Source: Symbiodinium natans (Eukaryota; Sar; Dinophyceae; Suessiales; Symbiodiniaceae). Taken from it: a stretch of DNA of 64,000 nt. Positions 51,637-63,842 of this stretch are shown piece by piece. The notes below the pieces were generated by a model that had not been told where the DNA came from, ran no database searches, and worked only from the letters and a program-made list of their open reading frames with translations. The position numbers were made by a program, and so were the translations under genes. The DNA lies in NCBI GenBank assembly GCA_905221605.1, contig CAJNDS010002579.1:349031-413030 (forward strand). Reading direction: 5' to 3'. Within the stretch, counting starts at the first letter, position 1, and each line of letters opens with the position of its first letter.

Positions 51637-54600
51637 CCTAAAGCCGCAAAGACTCTAAACCCGAAACCCTTTGAACCCTAAAAGTTGAGAGCCAAGGATT
51701 CATGGGCTTTGTGGATAGGGGCTTTTCAGGGTTCGTAAGGTCTATGCATCGAGGTCGGTCACCATCTAATATGGCGGGCTTAACTAGAACTTTTTTGTGT
51801 TTTTTTGGGGGGGTGTATACTTAGATGACCATAATGGAATACTACTAGTATTGATTCCTACATTACCTTCATGGGGATTGCACCCTCAACAGCGTTTTGG
51901 ATTTCATGGGGATTTCACCCTCAGCAGCGTTTTGGACGGCAAGACCTGTAGGGTTTGTGCATTTTTGGATTTAGGCAGTAGACCCTAATCCCAAAACCCG
52001 AAAACCCTAAACCCTAGATGAGGGGTTTAGGGCTCTGAGATTTCAGGAGTCTAGTCGCTCAATCTGAGGTATAAGGGCCTGAGTTTACAAGGTTTATAGG
52101 GTTTGTAGGTTTGTCGAGTTCATTGGGTTGTAGGGTTTAGGATATAGTTTTGGGGGTAGGGGACTTTCCCAACTCTCCTAAGAAGTAGTCGAGGTTTACT
52201 TACATGACCTGTATGGCTTAATGCAGCCACATAAGTGTCACATAAAGTACCCAATCTACCCTTTCTTGTTAAGTATAGGAACCCTAATTCGGAGCTTGGG
52301 GCTTAGGGCTTAGTGCGCAGGCGGCCATTGGGATACCTAGTCCGCAATCCGATCCAAGGGTTTAGGGTGGGCGTAGTACGCGCAATCCGATTACAGGGTT
52401 TAGGGTTTAGGGTTTAGGGTTTAGGGTTTAGGGTTTCGGGTGGGCGTAGCCTTGCCTTGGAAGCACAGAGTTACACGTTCGAGATACTTTGAGGTTCAGG
52501 GAAACCCTATTTCTCACCATGTTAGGGGTTCTTAAGGGGCCCTCTCAAGTGGGCTAGAACTATCCTGAGCCCGAAACCCTCTAAAAGTCAGAGCTGCACT
52601 TACAAAGACACCCTAAACCAAGCCGAAGGCTACATTTTGGTATCAGGGATATCTTCAAGCCCTAAACCATAAATCTTAAACCCTAAACCTTAAACCCTAA
52701 ACCTCAACCTTCAACCCTAAACCCTAAACCCTAAACCCTAAACCCTCTCCAGGGGCCCCTTAGGGCTTGGCAAAGCCTCGAAGTTCAAGCCCCTGAGCAC
52801 AGGCCGCCGGTGCACAAGACGCCTCGGAGCCCAGCTTGATTCTTGGGTTTCGGGTTTAGGGTTTGGGGTTTAGGGTTTAGGGCTAGGGTTTAGGGTTTCG
52901 GGGTTTCGGAATTCTTGGGTTTCGGGTTTAGGGTTTGGGGTTTAGGGTTTGGGGTTTAGGGTTTCCTATTTTGGGTTCCCTTTTTGAGAAGGAACATCGC
53001 ATGATTTTGGGGTCCGTCTAGAGTGCGGAAAGCCCCGGCTCCCTGCATGGCAGACCTAAACACTGGACCCTTTTTGCCAGCTTCCGTGGTTTAGGGTTTA
53101 GGGTTTAGGGTTTAGGGTTTAGGGTTTAGGACCCCTAAACAGGTAAAAATCCTTGCAGGCCATCCCGGAGCCCCAGATCCTTCAAGCCCTGTGGCTGGGT
53201 TTCGGTTGTTGGGTCTAGCCCTAAACCCGAAAAAGCCTGAACCCCAAACCCCAAACTCCAAACCCTATATAAACCCTAAACCCTAAACCCCAAACCCTAA
53301 ACCCTAAACCCCAAACCCTAAACCCTAAACCCTAAACCCTAAACCCTTCGCCGTCAGCACCCAAACGCATCCGGACCAAGGTCTCCTCCCGATGCGAAGC
53401 CGAGCAGACAAGGTGGGTTAAGCCAGGGACTCCAATCATCGAGTTTAGGGTTTAGGGTTTAGGGTTTAGGGTTTAGGGTTTAGGGTTTAGGGTTTAGGGG
53501 TAGACAAGAGTTTTGTAGGGTTTTGTGTAGGGTATTTGGGGGTCTTCAGAGGGCGCCAACAGCACGTGGCATTCCTTGACGATTGCATGGCACTATCGAG
53601 CCCAACCCTACGGATGCCCTGTCCCACTTCCAGCGAGGGCGCAAGGCATTTGGTTCAAGGATCGATGAGAAGTTCGTTGCTGCCAGCGTCACAGGGTTAG
53701 CCAGCGCCCACATGTAGGGGCAGTGAAGTCAACGAACTCGCTGCACACCTTTTAGCGGCAGCGCCCATTTGTGGCTCCATGCAGCACCTCACCAGAAAGG
53801 ACACATACTTCAACAAGTGGCCGGTCCCGTTTCTCCCCGTTGCAGGGATGCCGCAGATTCATTAGTTGACGAAGCACAAGTTGTTTGAAAACGACACGGA
53901 ACGTGATCGGGCGCCAGGCGATGATGGCACGGGCACGCCTCCTGAAGAGCCAGCAGGCCCAGCAGGACACGCCGCTCGCATGCCTGCAGCAGCAGGCCCG
54001 GAACTTCCAGGACGAACGACAGACAAGGTCATCACCTTCCCGCATGAAATGCACTGGACCTTGACCCACCCTAAACCCTAAACCCTAAACCCTAAACCCT
54101 AAACCCAGGAGTTCCTACATTTGGCGGGCATCATCAGAATGGACGTGTCGACCTGACTGTCGGGTTCTGGTAGCAGATTGTTGGGCTGCATGCTGCCGAG
54201 CAGGGTTTATAAGGCTCATAGGGTTTAAAAAGCCGGGGTTCCTACGCTAGGGTTTAGGGTTTAGGGTTTAGGGTTTAGGATTTAGGGTTTAGGGTTTAGG
54301 GTGTAGGGGTGATCGTCTCCGGGTCTAGAACTTCAACCCTGTGTGCCCCTCCCTCGGCCTGGTATGGTATCCATGGTCCCCCCAAGCAACCCCAAACGCC
54401 CGCACGAGCCACCGGGGGAGAGGTGAACCTAGACCATAGACCCAAAACCCTGAACACCAGAACCCATTGGAGGCAAAGAAAATACCCTAAGACGAACCCG
54501 AAAACCACAGTCAAACCCTAAACCCACCATGAACCACAGACCATGAACCACGGGGGAACCTCCAACCCAAAACCCTAGGCCCTGAACCCACCATGAACCA

Positions 54601-56980
54601 CAGCAAGAAGGGAGGGGGGATACCAAGGGGGGTGGGGGTGCGTAGGGACGTTGGGGCTTGTAGCATGTAGGGTCGGGGGCTTATAGTGTTTGGTCACCAA
54701 TACATACAAACCCCTGTTTCATACGTTGACCCTAAACCCTAAACCCTAAATGTCAATTTGTTGTTTGGGCTGTTGCAGATCAGGGCCTTGAGGCTAGGGT
54801 TCTAGGGTTTAGGGCCCCTAAACCCTGCTTTTGGTGTTCAGGGTTTAGAGTTCAGGGTTTAGGGTTTACGCTGGTCGAATCCTGAACCACAAACCCTGGA
54901 AGACCTAGACTCCTAGACCCTGCACCCCTAAACCCTGAACCCTAAACCCTAAACCCTAAACCCTAAACACTGACCCCGCTCGCCCCAAGCCCATGCCGAG
55001 TCAGGTGCCACGCGCGGGCCTGGCTCAAAAGAGTCTGCAGGACAGTGGGAATTCAAACAGTTTGGGGCCTTTAGGGTTTGTGCTGTATTATGAGGTTCAT
55101 TTTTTTTGTGCGGGGGTTCTTAAACAGTAGAATATGTGTGCATGTAATTATTTCTTTCGCTCGTTTTGTTTTGTGTTTGTTAAACGTATTCTGTTGGGCT
55201 GTTGAGGACTTTATTTAGGTGTTTTTGGGTTTAGAGGGTTCGTGTTGTAGAGTTTTGGGCTTTCGGGGTTTAGGATTGAGGGTTCGGGTTTTGGGATTTG
55301 GGTTTAAGGCTTTGCGTTGTGGTTTTGCTTGGGGTTTTCGGTGTTTGAGGGGTGAGGTTTAGTTGAGGGTTGGGGTTTAAGGAGAGTTCTTCGGCAGTTC
55401 TTTGGCCTTGGCTGCCACTCTTTTTCTACAGCCTAAAGTTGCGTTGACCCTAATCCATAAAACCGGTAAACCCTACATATATACATATATATATATCTGT
55501 AAATATAACACCACATAAAGCCGGAAAACCCTACACACATATATATATATATATGTAAATATATAACACCACATAAAACCCTATAATCCCTAAACGTGTC
55601 CCTAAAATGCTACGAATGCCCTCAAATCCTAGGGTGTAGGGCTTAGGTTTGAGGGCTAAGTGTTCTAGGGGGGTTGAGGGCTAAGAGTCTAAGAGCCCCA
55701 AGTCCTAAAATTCCGAAGCTCCCCATGCCAAAGCAGCCAAATCCCAAACTCCCTAAACCCTGACCCTTCTAGGGCTTAGGGTTTAGGGTTAATTTAGGGT
55801 TCCCCTAAACCCTAAACCCTAAACCCTAAACCCTAAACCCTAAACCCTAAACCCTAAACCCCCTAAAACACGAGAGACTCTAGAAATGACTTCAGATGGT
55901 TGGGGCAGGACGTGGCGAAGGCCGCCACAGCCGCCGAGGATGTCCCCCCTTCTTGGAGGGGTCCACCCCTTCATTTGGGTTTAGGGTTTAGGGTTTAGGG
56001 AATAGGGTTTAGGGTTTAGGGTTTAGTGTTCAGGGTTCAGGGTGCAGGGTTTAGGTTTAGGGTTTCGCAAGGGCCTTGTATAGTAATGCCACTTAGGAGC
56101 TACTGGGAAGTTACTGTACTTAAAGCACATTTTGTGACCCCTGACAACTCTGCTCATGAATCTAGGCCGTGGACCCTAAATCGAAGGGGTTTGGCTCAGA
56201 CGGGAGGCCTATAAACCCTGCACCTGAAACCCTAGGTCCAGGGGGCTTAGGGTTTCCGGAATGTCAAATCCAGCATAGGAAGAGTAGGACCCTAAACCCT
56301 AAACCCCAAACCCTGAGCACTAAACCCTAAACCCTAAACCCTAAACCCTAAACCCTAAACCCTAAACCCGGATGATGATCATATAGTGAGCCCTTCAAGC
56401 CAGCAGCGGCGAAGCTTTGGGCCTTTGGGTTCGGACCGTTTAGGGATCTTAGGGTTCGGAGTTTAGGGCTTAGGAGAGCCCTTCGAAAGTACACAATTTC
56501 TTTGTACCTTTTTGTTTGGAGGTGATTTGCACCTTGTGTGTGTGTTTGGTGTTTATTCGTGGATTTTGTCCGGGCCGCTTCGGTCACGTCTGGATTTAGG
56601 GGTAGGGTAAATGTGAAGGTCTCCTAGTTTCCCTAGATCTGGTGTCTAGGGTTTTCGGGCCAGGGCTTGTGGTTTCGGGTTTAGGTTTTAAGGTGTAGGT
56701 TTGGGTTTTTGAGGGTTCAGGACATGATGGTCTTTGTTGGAGTCCTATTCTAATGCGGAGATTCAGAGAGAACCCAAGACAGACCCAATTTGGGAACTGC
56801 TCACATAGTGACTTGTTCTGGTAGTTGGGTTTGGGGTTTAGGGTTTAGGGTTTAGGGTTCAGGGTTTAGGGTTTAGGGTTTAGGGTTTAGGGTTTTCGGA
56901 GGGGTTTAGGCGGCCGCGGAGCCTCGAGGCTTATCAGATTTCCTGTAGCCTGCGTGCAGCCTGCCTTTTGCTAGTGCACG

Positions 56981-58578
56981 ATGCTTTGTGTTAGGATGCT
57001 CTCGGGCGAAGAGGTGGCAAAGGTGCTGCTGGATGAGGTGAGCGATGTGAGGAGCTTGAAGCAGCATCTGCATCAGCTTCATGGCTTGCCACCCCGTTTC
57101 CAGCAACGGATACTTGTCCATGGCCAGCGCTTGGATGATGCTGACAGAATAGACTCCACCCTGGAGCTGGAGCTCGTCTTGCTGACGTATTCGCCGGCTT
57201 CTGATCTGAATGTGGATGATCTCCTGTCTGCTGCATCATGCGGATCCATGGTTGATGTCGCTCTGTGCTGAAACTAACACGGGAGCAGACGGGGGAATCC
57301 TCATTATACTTGCTTGTGCGCTTGGCGCCGTAGGCAAGAAGTGATAGGCATTTTTGGGGTTAGTTTCTTGGGGCAGCGGGGGCTTTTGCTCATACTTTGG
57401 AGAGCCCCTTCAGGATGCCCAGTAGTACCCTTATTCCCTTTTTGGGGGGGTTTAGGTTCCCTTATAAACCCCTTTCAGCAAAAAAGGGCACCCTTTTTAA
57501 GCCTAGGTTACTTGGCAGCCTAGCCCCTTCAGGTGGAGTCCATGCTGCAGCAGCCCTGTGACCCGGACGCAGCCGACGATGTCGGCTGGACATCGATGAT
57601 GGCGGCAGCTGACACTTACTGCTTTTTAGTAGGAACCCTATATCCCCCACCTATGTATATGTATATATATAGATATATATGGGTTTAGGGTTTAGGGTTT
57701 AGGGTTTCGGGTTTAGGATAACTTTTAAGGGACTATGTGGGTACCTCACTCCCTCCTTCCCTACGAAACCAACAGCAAGGAAAGTGGCCACGCGAACGTC
57801 GTGCGCTTGTTGCTTGAGGCGGGTGCTCAGATCGACTCGGAGTGCACGGACGGCGCAACAGCTCCTTGGTAGCCCAGTGGTACCCTAGGGTGCCCTTTTT
57901 GGGTTTTTGGTTCCCTAAACCCTAAACCCTAAACCCTAAACCCTAAACCCTAAACCATCATAGAATAACCAACCCAAAAAAGGGTGCCCCTTAGTACAAT
58001 AGGGTTGCTGGGCTCCCAAGGCTCTCATGGTTGCATCTTACAATGGTCAGGTGGAGGTCGTGCGCTTGTTGCTGGAGGCTGGTGCTCGCATCGACTTGAC
58101 CAGAAAGGATGGTTCGACAGCCGTCAAGCTGGCATCCTGCGAAGGCTACGTGGAGGTCCTGCGCGTGTTGCTGGAGACCGGTGGCTTGGCTAGCGACTTG
58201 GGTGGGGACGCCGCTCTGATGGAGGCAGCTTACAATGGTCAGGTGGAGGTCGTGCGCTTGTTGCTGGAGACCGCTCACATCGACTTGGCCAGCGACGTCG
58301 TCTGGAAAGCTCTGATGAACGCATCTGCCAGTGGTGAGGTTGATGTCGTGCGCTTGTTGCTCGAGGCCGGTGCTCCCATCGACTCGACCAGAAACGATGG
58401 TTCGACAGCTCTGATGATGGCATCTCACAACTCTCACGTGGATGTCGTGCGATTGTTGCTTGAGGCGCGAGCTCGCAGCGACTTGGCCAGAAACGATGGC
58501 TTGACAGCTCTGATGCTGGCACATGGCGATGCAGGGGTCGTGCGCTTGTTGGAGGACGATGCTCGCAACCCCTGCTGA
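56981..58578 (+). CDS. Ubiquitin-like plus ankyrin repeat protein, four exons
   Basis: The proposed exons are 56981-57256, 57533-57610 (3' end uncertain by a few bases), 57780-57860 and 58021-58578, giving about 330 residues. Residues 1 to 72 are ubiquitin-like (MLSGEEVAKVLLDEVSDVRS, then LPPRFQQRILVHGQRLDD, LELVLLTYSP). From about 79 ankyrin repeats follow, with typical GHANVVRLLLEAGAQID, GQVEVVRLLLEAGARID and GSTALMMAS segments, about seven repeats in all, ending EDDARNPC. Ankyrin repeats bind protein partners; the pairing with a ubiquitin-like head is frequent in Symbiodinium-type genomes, but the partners are unknown. Intron 1 is GT-AG. Intron 3 is GC-AG and is an introner-like insertion. 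TTTTGCTAG six bases before the ATG is a possible spliced-leader acceptor. All frames join without stops. Confidence 0.75.
57257..57532 (+). other. Intron 1 of the ankyrin gene, with an inserted TIR sequence
   Basis: GT-AG intron, ending GCCCCTTCAG before GTGGAGTCC. It contains a sequence (about 57415-57521) with ends related to the intron 3 element (GCCCAGTAGTACCC at the left; GGGCACCCTTTTT and TTACTTGGCA at the right). AGCCCCTTCAGG flanks it at 57403-57414 and 57522-57533, so the 3' splice site itself is duplicated. Confidence 0.6.
57611..57779 (+). other. Intron 2 of the ankyrin gene, borders uncertain
   Basis: About 170 bases separate MMAA from ESGHANVVRLL. The acceptor is an AG at 57775 or 57779. 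The donor is not a GT; GC at 57608 (removing one Ala codon) or GA at 57611 would keep the frame, and GC gives the more usual repeat length. The intron holds an AT-rich tract and a short TTTAGGG array. Confidence 0.5.
57861..58020 (+). mobile_element. Intron 3 of the ankyrin gene: GC-AG introner-like TIR element
   Basis: GCTC at 57861-57864 is repeated at 58021-58024. The 156-bp element between them begins CTTGGTAGCCCAG and ends CTGGGCTCCCAAG, a 13-bp inverted repeat with one mismatch. Longer inner similarity (AGGGTGCCCTTTTTGGG against AACCCAAAAAAGGGTGCCCC) extends it. The middle is a (CCCTAAA)n array at about 57914-57953. Removing GC to AG joins ACA to GCT CTC ATG and restores the ankyrin motif GATALMVAS exactly. 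The donor GC therefore comes from the target duplication and the acceptor AG from the element end. Confidence 0.8.
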
Positions 58579-59087
58579 CCGGCCTGGAGAACTTAGACCC
58601 TAGACTCTCAACTGTAAGCCCTAAGCCCTCGGCCCTGAACCCTAGACCCGAAACCTGGTCGGAGGCGGATTCCGACTGCGTCCAAAGCGCTGGAGTTACA
58701 GAAGCTCGAACCGCCAAGAATGAGCCGCTGTACGTTGCACCTTTTGTTCGGGATAAGCCCTATCCGTGCCCCATACTTTTTGCCCTAGCCGCCTAAGGGC
58801 TAGACAGTGGACCTATTACTCGATTAGGGCTTAGGGTTTCGGGTTTCGGGTTTAAGGTTTAGGGTTTTAGGGCATCTTATACTTGGTTTTGTTTAGGCTC
58901 AAGGGTCCTAAACCCTAAACCGAAACCCTAAACCCTAAACCGGGTGTTAGTGGGAGCATATGGAAGGAAGCGCCACGGCGGCAGCTCTGCGACGTAAGGA
59001 TTCCCTGGACAGCGAGGCGCACTGGGTGGAACAGCGTGTGGGTGCAAGGTGAAAGTGCCTCTCTCTCCGTCTCTGTCTGTCTCTATA

Positions 59088-59121
<34 letters not shown>

Positions 59122-62100
59122 TCTCTCTCTCTCTCTCTCTCTCGCTCTCTCTCTCTCTCCATATATATATATATATATATGTGGGTTTAGGGTGTAGGGT
59201 TTCGGGTACCGGGTTTATTTGCTGGAGATCTCTAAATTTCGGGCCCATATAAATGTGCTTATGCCTCTAGGGAGGGGCTCCATTGCCATACTGACGAGGG
59301 CTGCTAAGTTGAGAGTTGAGCCTCAACTCTAAAATACCCCTAAACCCTAAGCCCTAAACGCTAAATTCCAAATCCTAAACCCTACACCCTAAACCCTAAA
59401 CCTTAATCCCCTAAACCTTCCTTTCTTCGGAGGTGTCAGAGCCCTGCCGCTTCGACGGCCTCGGGCTTAGGACGCTCCAAGACAGTCTTCCAATGTTTTG
59501 GGTTTAGGGTTTAGGGTACGGCTTAGGAGGTACAGCTTAGGAGGTCTAGGGCTTTGGGTTTAGGGTTTGGTACTGGCTGGGGTTGACTTGGCCTAAACCC
59601 TAAGTTCTAAACCCTCTTAATCCATACAGATGTGTTTTCTCCTGGTGCCCACCCCCAGCAGAGGGTTTGGGGGAGGTGAGGGGTTAAGGAATACGTTTAG
59701 GGTATCGGGCAGGAGCTTGCGGTTTAGGGTTTAGGGTTTCGGGGTTAGGGCTTAGGGCTCAGCGTTTAGGGTTTAGGGTGTAGGGGCTTCTAGTCCTTTA
59801 AAGGATTTGTAGGGTTCATAGGGTTGACGGGTTTAAGCTTTAGTGTACATAAGTTTTGTATTTTGTATTTCGATCGCATCGTAGTCTATGAATCCCCTGC
59901 CCAGAGCTCTTCGTTCTTTGCATGGTGGTAAGTTTCATTGTTAACGGGATGTTCTGTATTTTGCTTTCCTGGTCTGTCGTAAGTTATTAGTAAACCCTAA
60001 ACCCTAAACCCTAATCCCTAAACCCTAAAACGTGTTTCTTTATTTGAACAGAAGCATGATTCACCACTTGGTTCAATCCATAGTCCACTTTGGGCATGTC
60101 GAAGCCCCTCTAAACTCTCAACCCTAAGCCCTGGAAACCCCTGCAACCGATTGCGGTTCATGCACGGGCTCAAACCCTAAACCCTAAACCCCCACACCAA
60201 CCCGAAACCCTGCATGGTGCCCGAGTTCGTACAGCAAACCACCCCCCCCCCCCCCTCCGGGCTCCTCCCCCAACAAAAAACAACGGAACCCGCAGGTAGC
60301 TCCAAACTAAGCCGCGAAACCTTCAGCCCGAACCCCTAAAATCCCTAATCCCAATCAGGAGAAGGGCTATGGTGCTTTAAGACTTTCGGGCTTTCGAGCC
60401 GAAGTTGGGCTCAGTAGCGTTTGGGGTGATGAGGGTTTAGGGTTTAGGGTTTAGGCTTTAGGGTTTAGGGCTTAGGGTTTGGGGTTTAGGGTTTAGGGTT
60501 TAGGGTTTAGGGTTTAGGTACATCAGGACCTGTTGGGGTGAACGCCCAGCAGAGCTGGGTTGGGGGTGTTGGGGTGTGCGGGTGGTTTGGGTTCAGGGGT
60601 CGGTGTGATTTTTTTTTTTTTGGGGGGGGGGTTCTAATTCTGCAGCAAATCGTAGTTTATGGTTTTTTTGGGGCGTTGTTGTTTTATCATCGGGGCCTGA
60701 AAGTCTCTCCTCCCGAGTCTGTACCAATAAGAGTACAGGACCCCGAGCAAGTAGCCAACGGGGGGTTTAGGGTTTAGGGTTTAGGGTTTAGGGTTTAGGG
60801 GTAGCGTGCAAGGGTTCGGGATCAGGGTTTAGGGTTTGCCGCTTTGGGGTTTAGGGCTAAGCTTGAGGCGAAGATGACGACGAGGAGGCGCCATGGCTCT
60901 TCTTGAGTTGTACTTGTTCTGTGAGATACCCTAACCCCTAACCCCTAACCCCTAAACCCTAAACCCTAAACCCTCAACCCTAAACCCTAAACCCTGAGGC
61001 CTAAGGCCTAAGGCCTAAGGCCCTAAACCCTGAACCTAAACATGGCAGACGGCAGACGCATACGTGGAACTCCCAAACCTTAAGTTGGCTCAGAAGCACG
61101 AACGGAAGGTTTCAGCAACTGTAGAACTGAGAAGCTCCCAAAAGCCAACCTGAGAAAGCCCTCCACCACTACGGGTTCAGGGTTTTCGGGTTTCGGGTTT
61201 AGGGTATAGGGTTTAGGGTAGGGTTTAGGGTTGAGGGGGTTTAGGGTTTAGGGTACGGCTTATGAGGTCTGGGGCTTAGGGTTTAGGTTTTGGCACTGAC
61301 GCCCTAGACACTAAATCCTAATCACCCCAAACCCTACTTGCGTTTTGGGGGCTTTAACGGTGATCCCGCTATGGTTCTAGGGTTTAGGCTGGTAAGGCGA
61401 AAACACTCACAGCCGAAAACAAATCTTCTACCCCAAAGCGTCTCAAACCCCAAATGACCCAAAGCCCCGACCCTGAACCCTCAACCCTCAACCCTAAATC
61501 CTTCAGGGTAAAGTAGGGTTTAGGGCCCTGATGATGCCCTAGATCCCTGAATATGCCCCTTAGCACTAAGAGGCGCCTCAGCCCACGATCCCTAAAGCCC
61601 GCAACACATTAGAGCCTAAAACTCAAACCCCTTCACCCCTAAACGCTAAACAGGAGGAACGGGGCGAAGTGCCTGCGAAGCGGGGTTTGGGCCTCGGGTT
61701 TAGGGTTTAGGGTTTAAGGTTTAAGGGATTCAGGAATTCAGGGATTAAGGGTCCAGGGGCGTTCCGAGTAGGATTAATTGATAGTGTGCAATGGAGCCTC
61801 CAGGAAAGCCCAAAACCCAAAAGCCCTTGAACCCTAAACGCTAAAAACCCTAAAGCCTTAAACCCTAATTGTTCTTCCCTGCATGCTTTGGGACCTTTGT
61901 AGTGGGACTTCTGGGAAATTCTGTTCATTGTTAAAAACCGTTTGGGGTACTTACCTTAGGGATGTAGGTCCATGTGTAGAGAGGGGGTCTGGGTGTTAGG
62001 TATCAGGGTTTGAGGGCGGGAAGGGCGGTTGGGGATTAGGAAATTGTTGGGCCCACGTGGTCAATTCTCTCAATATACAGACGTGTGCACTATGTCTAAA

Positions 62101-63436
62101 GTAATGTATCGAGTCTGTAACCCTAAACCCTAAACCCGAAACTAGGTTTCAGGGCACTTCTGCTTGACACGAAGATTGATTGTCTCATGAACTTTTGGGT
62201 GAAAGATTTCAGCTTGGGCAAAGGACTAAGGGCATGGAGAGGCCGTGACTTGCGGAGAGTTTAGGGTTTAGGTTTTAGGGTTTGTAAGGTTTAGGGCTTA
62301 TAGGGTTTAGGGTTTCTAGGCTTTAGGAGAGCCAAGTGGCAGCTCCTGAAACGGCCGGGTAAGCTTCCGAAGACGCGCTCAGAGTCTTTTACCTGGCAGG
62401 CGGGCAAAATACGTTCGCAAGACTCCGAAGACCACCCAACTCAAGGACCCCCCACCAGAAACCCTGACCCTTGAACCCTAAACCCTAAACCCTAAACAAA
62501 TCCGATTTGTTTGGGGTTTTTGAGGCTTCGAAACATGAGCCCATCTGTTCGATGGAATGGACATACAGTAGACCCTATAAACCCGAAGCCGTTGCATGCT
62601 ATGAGGTTCTTTCAGGGACGGCACTGTAACTACATATCACCCTATCCTTATAAACCCTAACCCCTAAACCCTAAACTCCTTCTTTGCTGCTGGGTAGGTA
62701 TCCATTTCTTACAACACTCACAGGCATGCATGAACGACCCCCTTTAACCCGAAGTGCTTCAGGGTTCGGGACACCCCGAGCCCGACACCCGAAACCCTAA
62801 TTAGGGAGGTTTCGGGTTTAGGGTTTAGGGTTTAGGGTTTAGGGTTCAGGCGGTTTAGGGTTAAGGGTTTCGGCTTTACGTTTAGAGTGTATAAACTAAA
62901 GCCTTAGCTCGCCCCTTGCCACCTAGAAAATTCATCCAGCAAGCCTTCGTGCTCTCAAGGTGTCAACGGTGGATTCCGATGGCCTCGCAACGAACGGCCC
63001 CAACGTCGATCCCTCAGTTACAAGTAGCATTGGGGTTCAGGGCTTAGAGGGTCGATACCGGGGAATGCCTTTTGCCCACCTTTGTTTTTGGGCTATATCT
63101 CCTGATTGAGTGGTAAGTGCTGTACAGCTGTAGGTAAACAGAGTAACAAGTAGAGTTGAGGGCTTGATGATGTCGGGTTCAGGGTTGCTCACGCTGACGC
63201 GTGGCGATTGGGTACAGCAGATGCCCCCAAAGGTCGAACTGCGGTGTTTGCGCGGCCTTTGGGGGCCGTCTACATGGTTTAGGGTTTAGGGCTTAGGGTT
63301 TAGGGTTTAGGGTTGAGGGTTTAGGGTTTAGGGTTTAGGGTTTGGGGGTTCGCCCCGCCAGAATGGTCTGGCATTTATGAGGAATGGCTGGGCACCCTCG
63401 GGAAGGAGCGAGAAAAATCTGAAGGGGACCCTTCAG
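58579..63436. other. Repeat-dominated intergenic region
   Basis: Arrays of both orientations, with an AT/TC compound microsatellite at about 59060-59180, a C run at 60240-60256 and a T/G run at 60609-60639. No complete gene. A small basic open stretch near 62330-62390 (KWQLLKRPGKLPKTRSE) looks exon-like but is too short to name. Confidence 0.7.
59060..59180. repeat. Compound microsatellite (TC)n and (TA)n
   Basis: TCTC-type repeats, then TA repeats, then TCTC again and TA again. Open frames across it read as Arg-Glu or Tyr-Ile strings and are artefacts. Confidence 0.9.
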
Positions 63437-63776
63437 GGAGATCCTCTTCCGCGTTGCCGGCAACCTTTACGGACGCGGGACCGCAGGGTTTGTTTACAGA
63501 ATTGAGGTGGAGGAGATCCTGTGCAACAAGCTCGCAAAGAAATACGAGTTCCGCAGAGGCAAAACCTTGGGCACGAAATGAACCCTTAAAGGATTTATGG
63601 TTCATATACCTGAATTTGAATTATGGTAGTATAGTGTAATTTCAGGGTTCATTGGTCCCCAAGGCAAGGACCCCTGCATGTACCGGTGTGGGTGCACTGG
63701 CCTTGTGCTAGTGCACCACGTGGACGGCATCCGCGTGGCAGGCCCCAAAGATGTGGTGCAGTTTTTCTCGAAGGAG
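63437..63776 (+). pseudogene. Copia-like reverse transcriptase fragment
   Basis: After a CCCTTCAG the frame reads GEILFRVAGNLYGRGTAGFV, then an EEILCNKLAKKYEFRRGK segment. After a 105-base intron-like insertion it continues DPCMYRC, LVLVHHVDGIRVAGPKDV and QFFSKE. The order NLYG...AG, L...GF-like segment, DPC.Y, HVD-.RVAG is that of Ty1/copia RT. The catalytic YVDD-type motif reads HVDG, so the second aspartate is lost. The sequence then runs into a TTTAGGG array. Truncated at both ends; certainly not a functional enzyme. Confidence 0.6.
63559..63663 (+). mobile_element. Family A TIR element acting as a GC-AG intron-like insertion
   Basis: Starts GCAAAACCTTGGGCACG and ends GGTTCATTGGTCCCCAAG; the following exon starts GCAAGG. 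GCAA is on both sides (63559-63562 and 63664-63667). Terminal inverted repeats (CCTTGGGCACGAAATGAACC against the end, inverted) identify it as a member of family A. Removing GC to AG restores the codons AGA GGC AAG GAC CCC (RGKDP) of the Copia-like frame. Confidence 0.75.
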
Positions 63777-63842
63777 GGTTTAGGGTTTAGGGTTTAGGGT
63801 TTAGGGTTTAGGGTTTAGGGCTTAGGGTTTAGGGTTTAGGGT
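63774..63842 (+). repeat. Telomere-like array (TTTAGGG)n
   Basis: About nine TTTAGGG units directly abutting the Copia-like fragment; the remaining bases to 64000 are unique DNA and degenerate CCCTAAA-type sequence. Confidence 0.9.

Larger units (their letters stand above)
50401..56980. other. Repeat-dominated intergenic region
   Basis: Arrays, TIR fragments and unique islands without a complete gene. A 500-base non-array stretch at about 53555-54065 has short coding-like pieces (LTKHKLFENDTERDRAPGDD at about 53862; a Gln-rich RARLLKSQQAQQDTPLACLQ frame at about 53925), but frames are broken and no family is recognised. Two AT-rich arrays lie at about 55475-55565. Confidence 0.7.
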
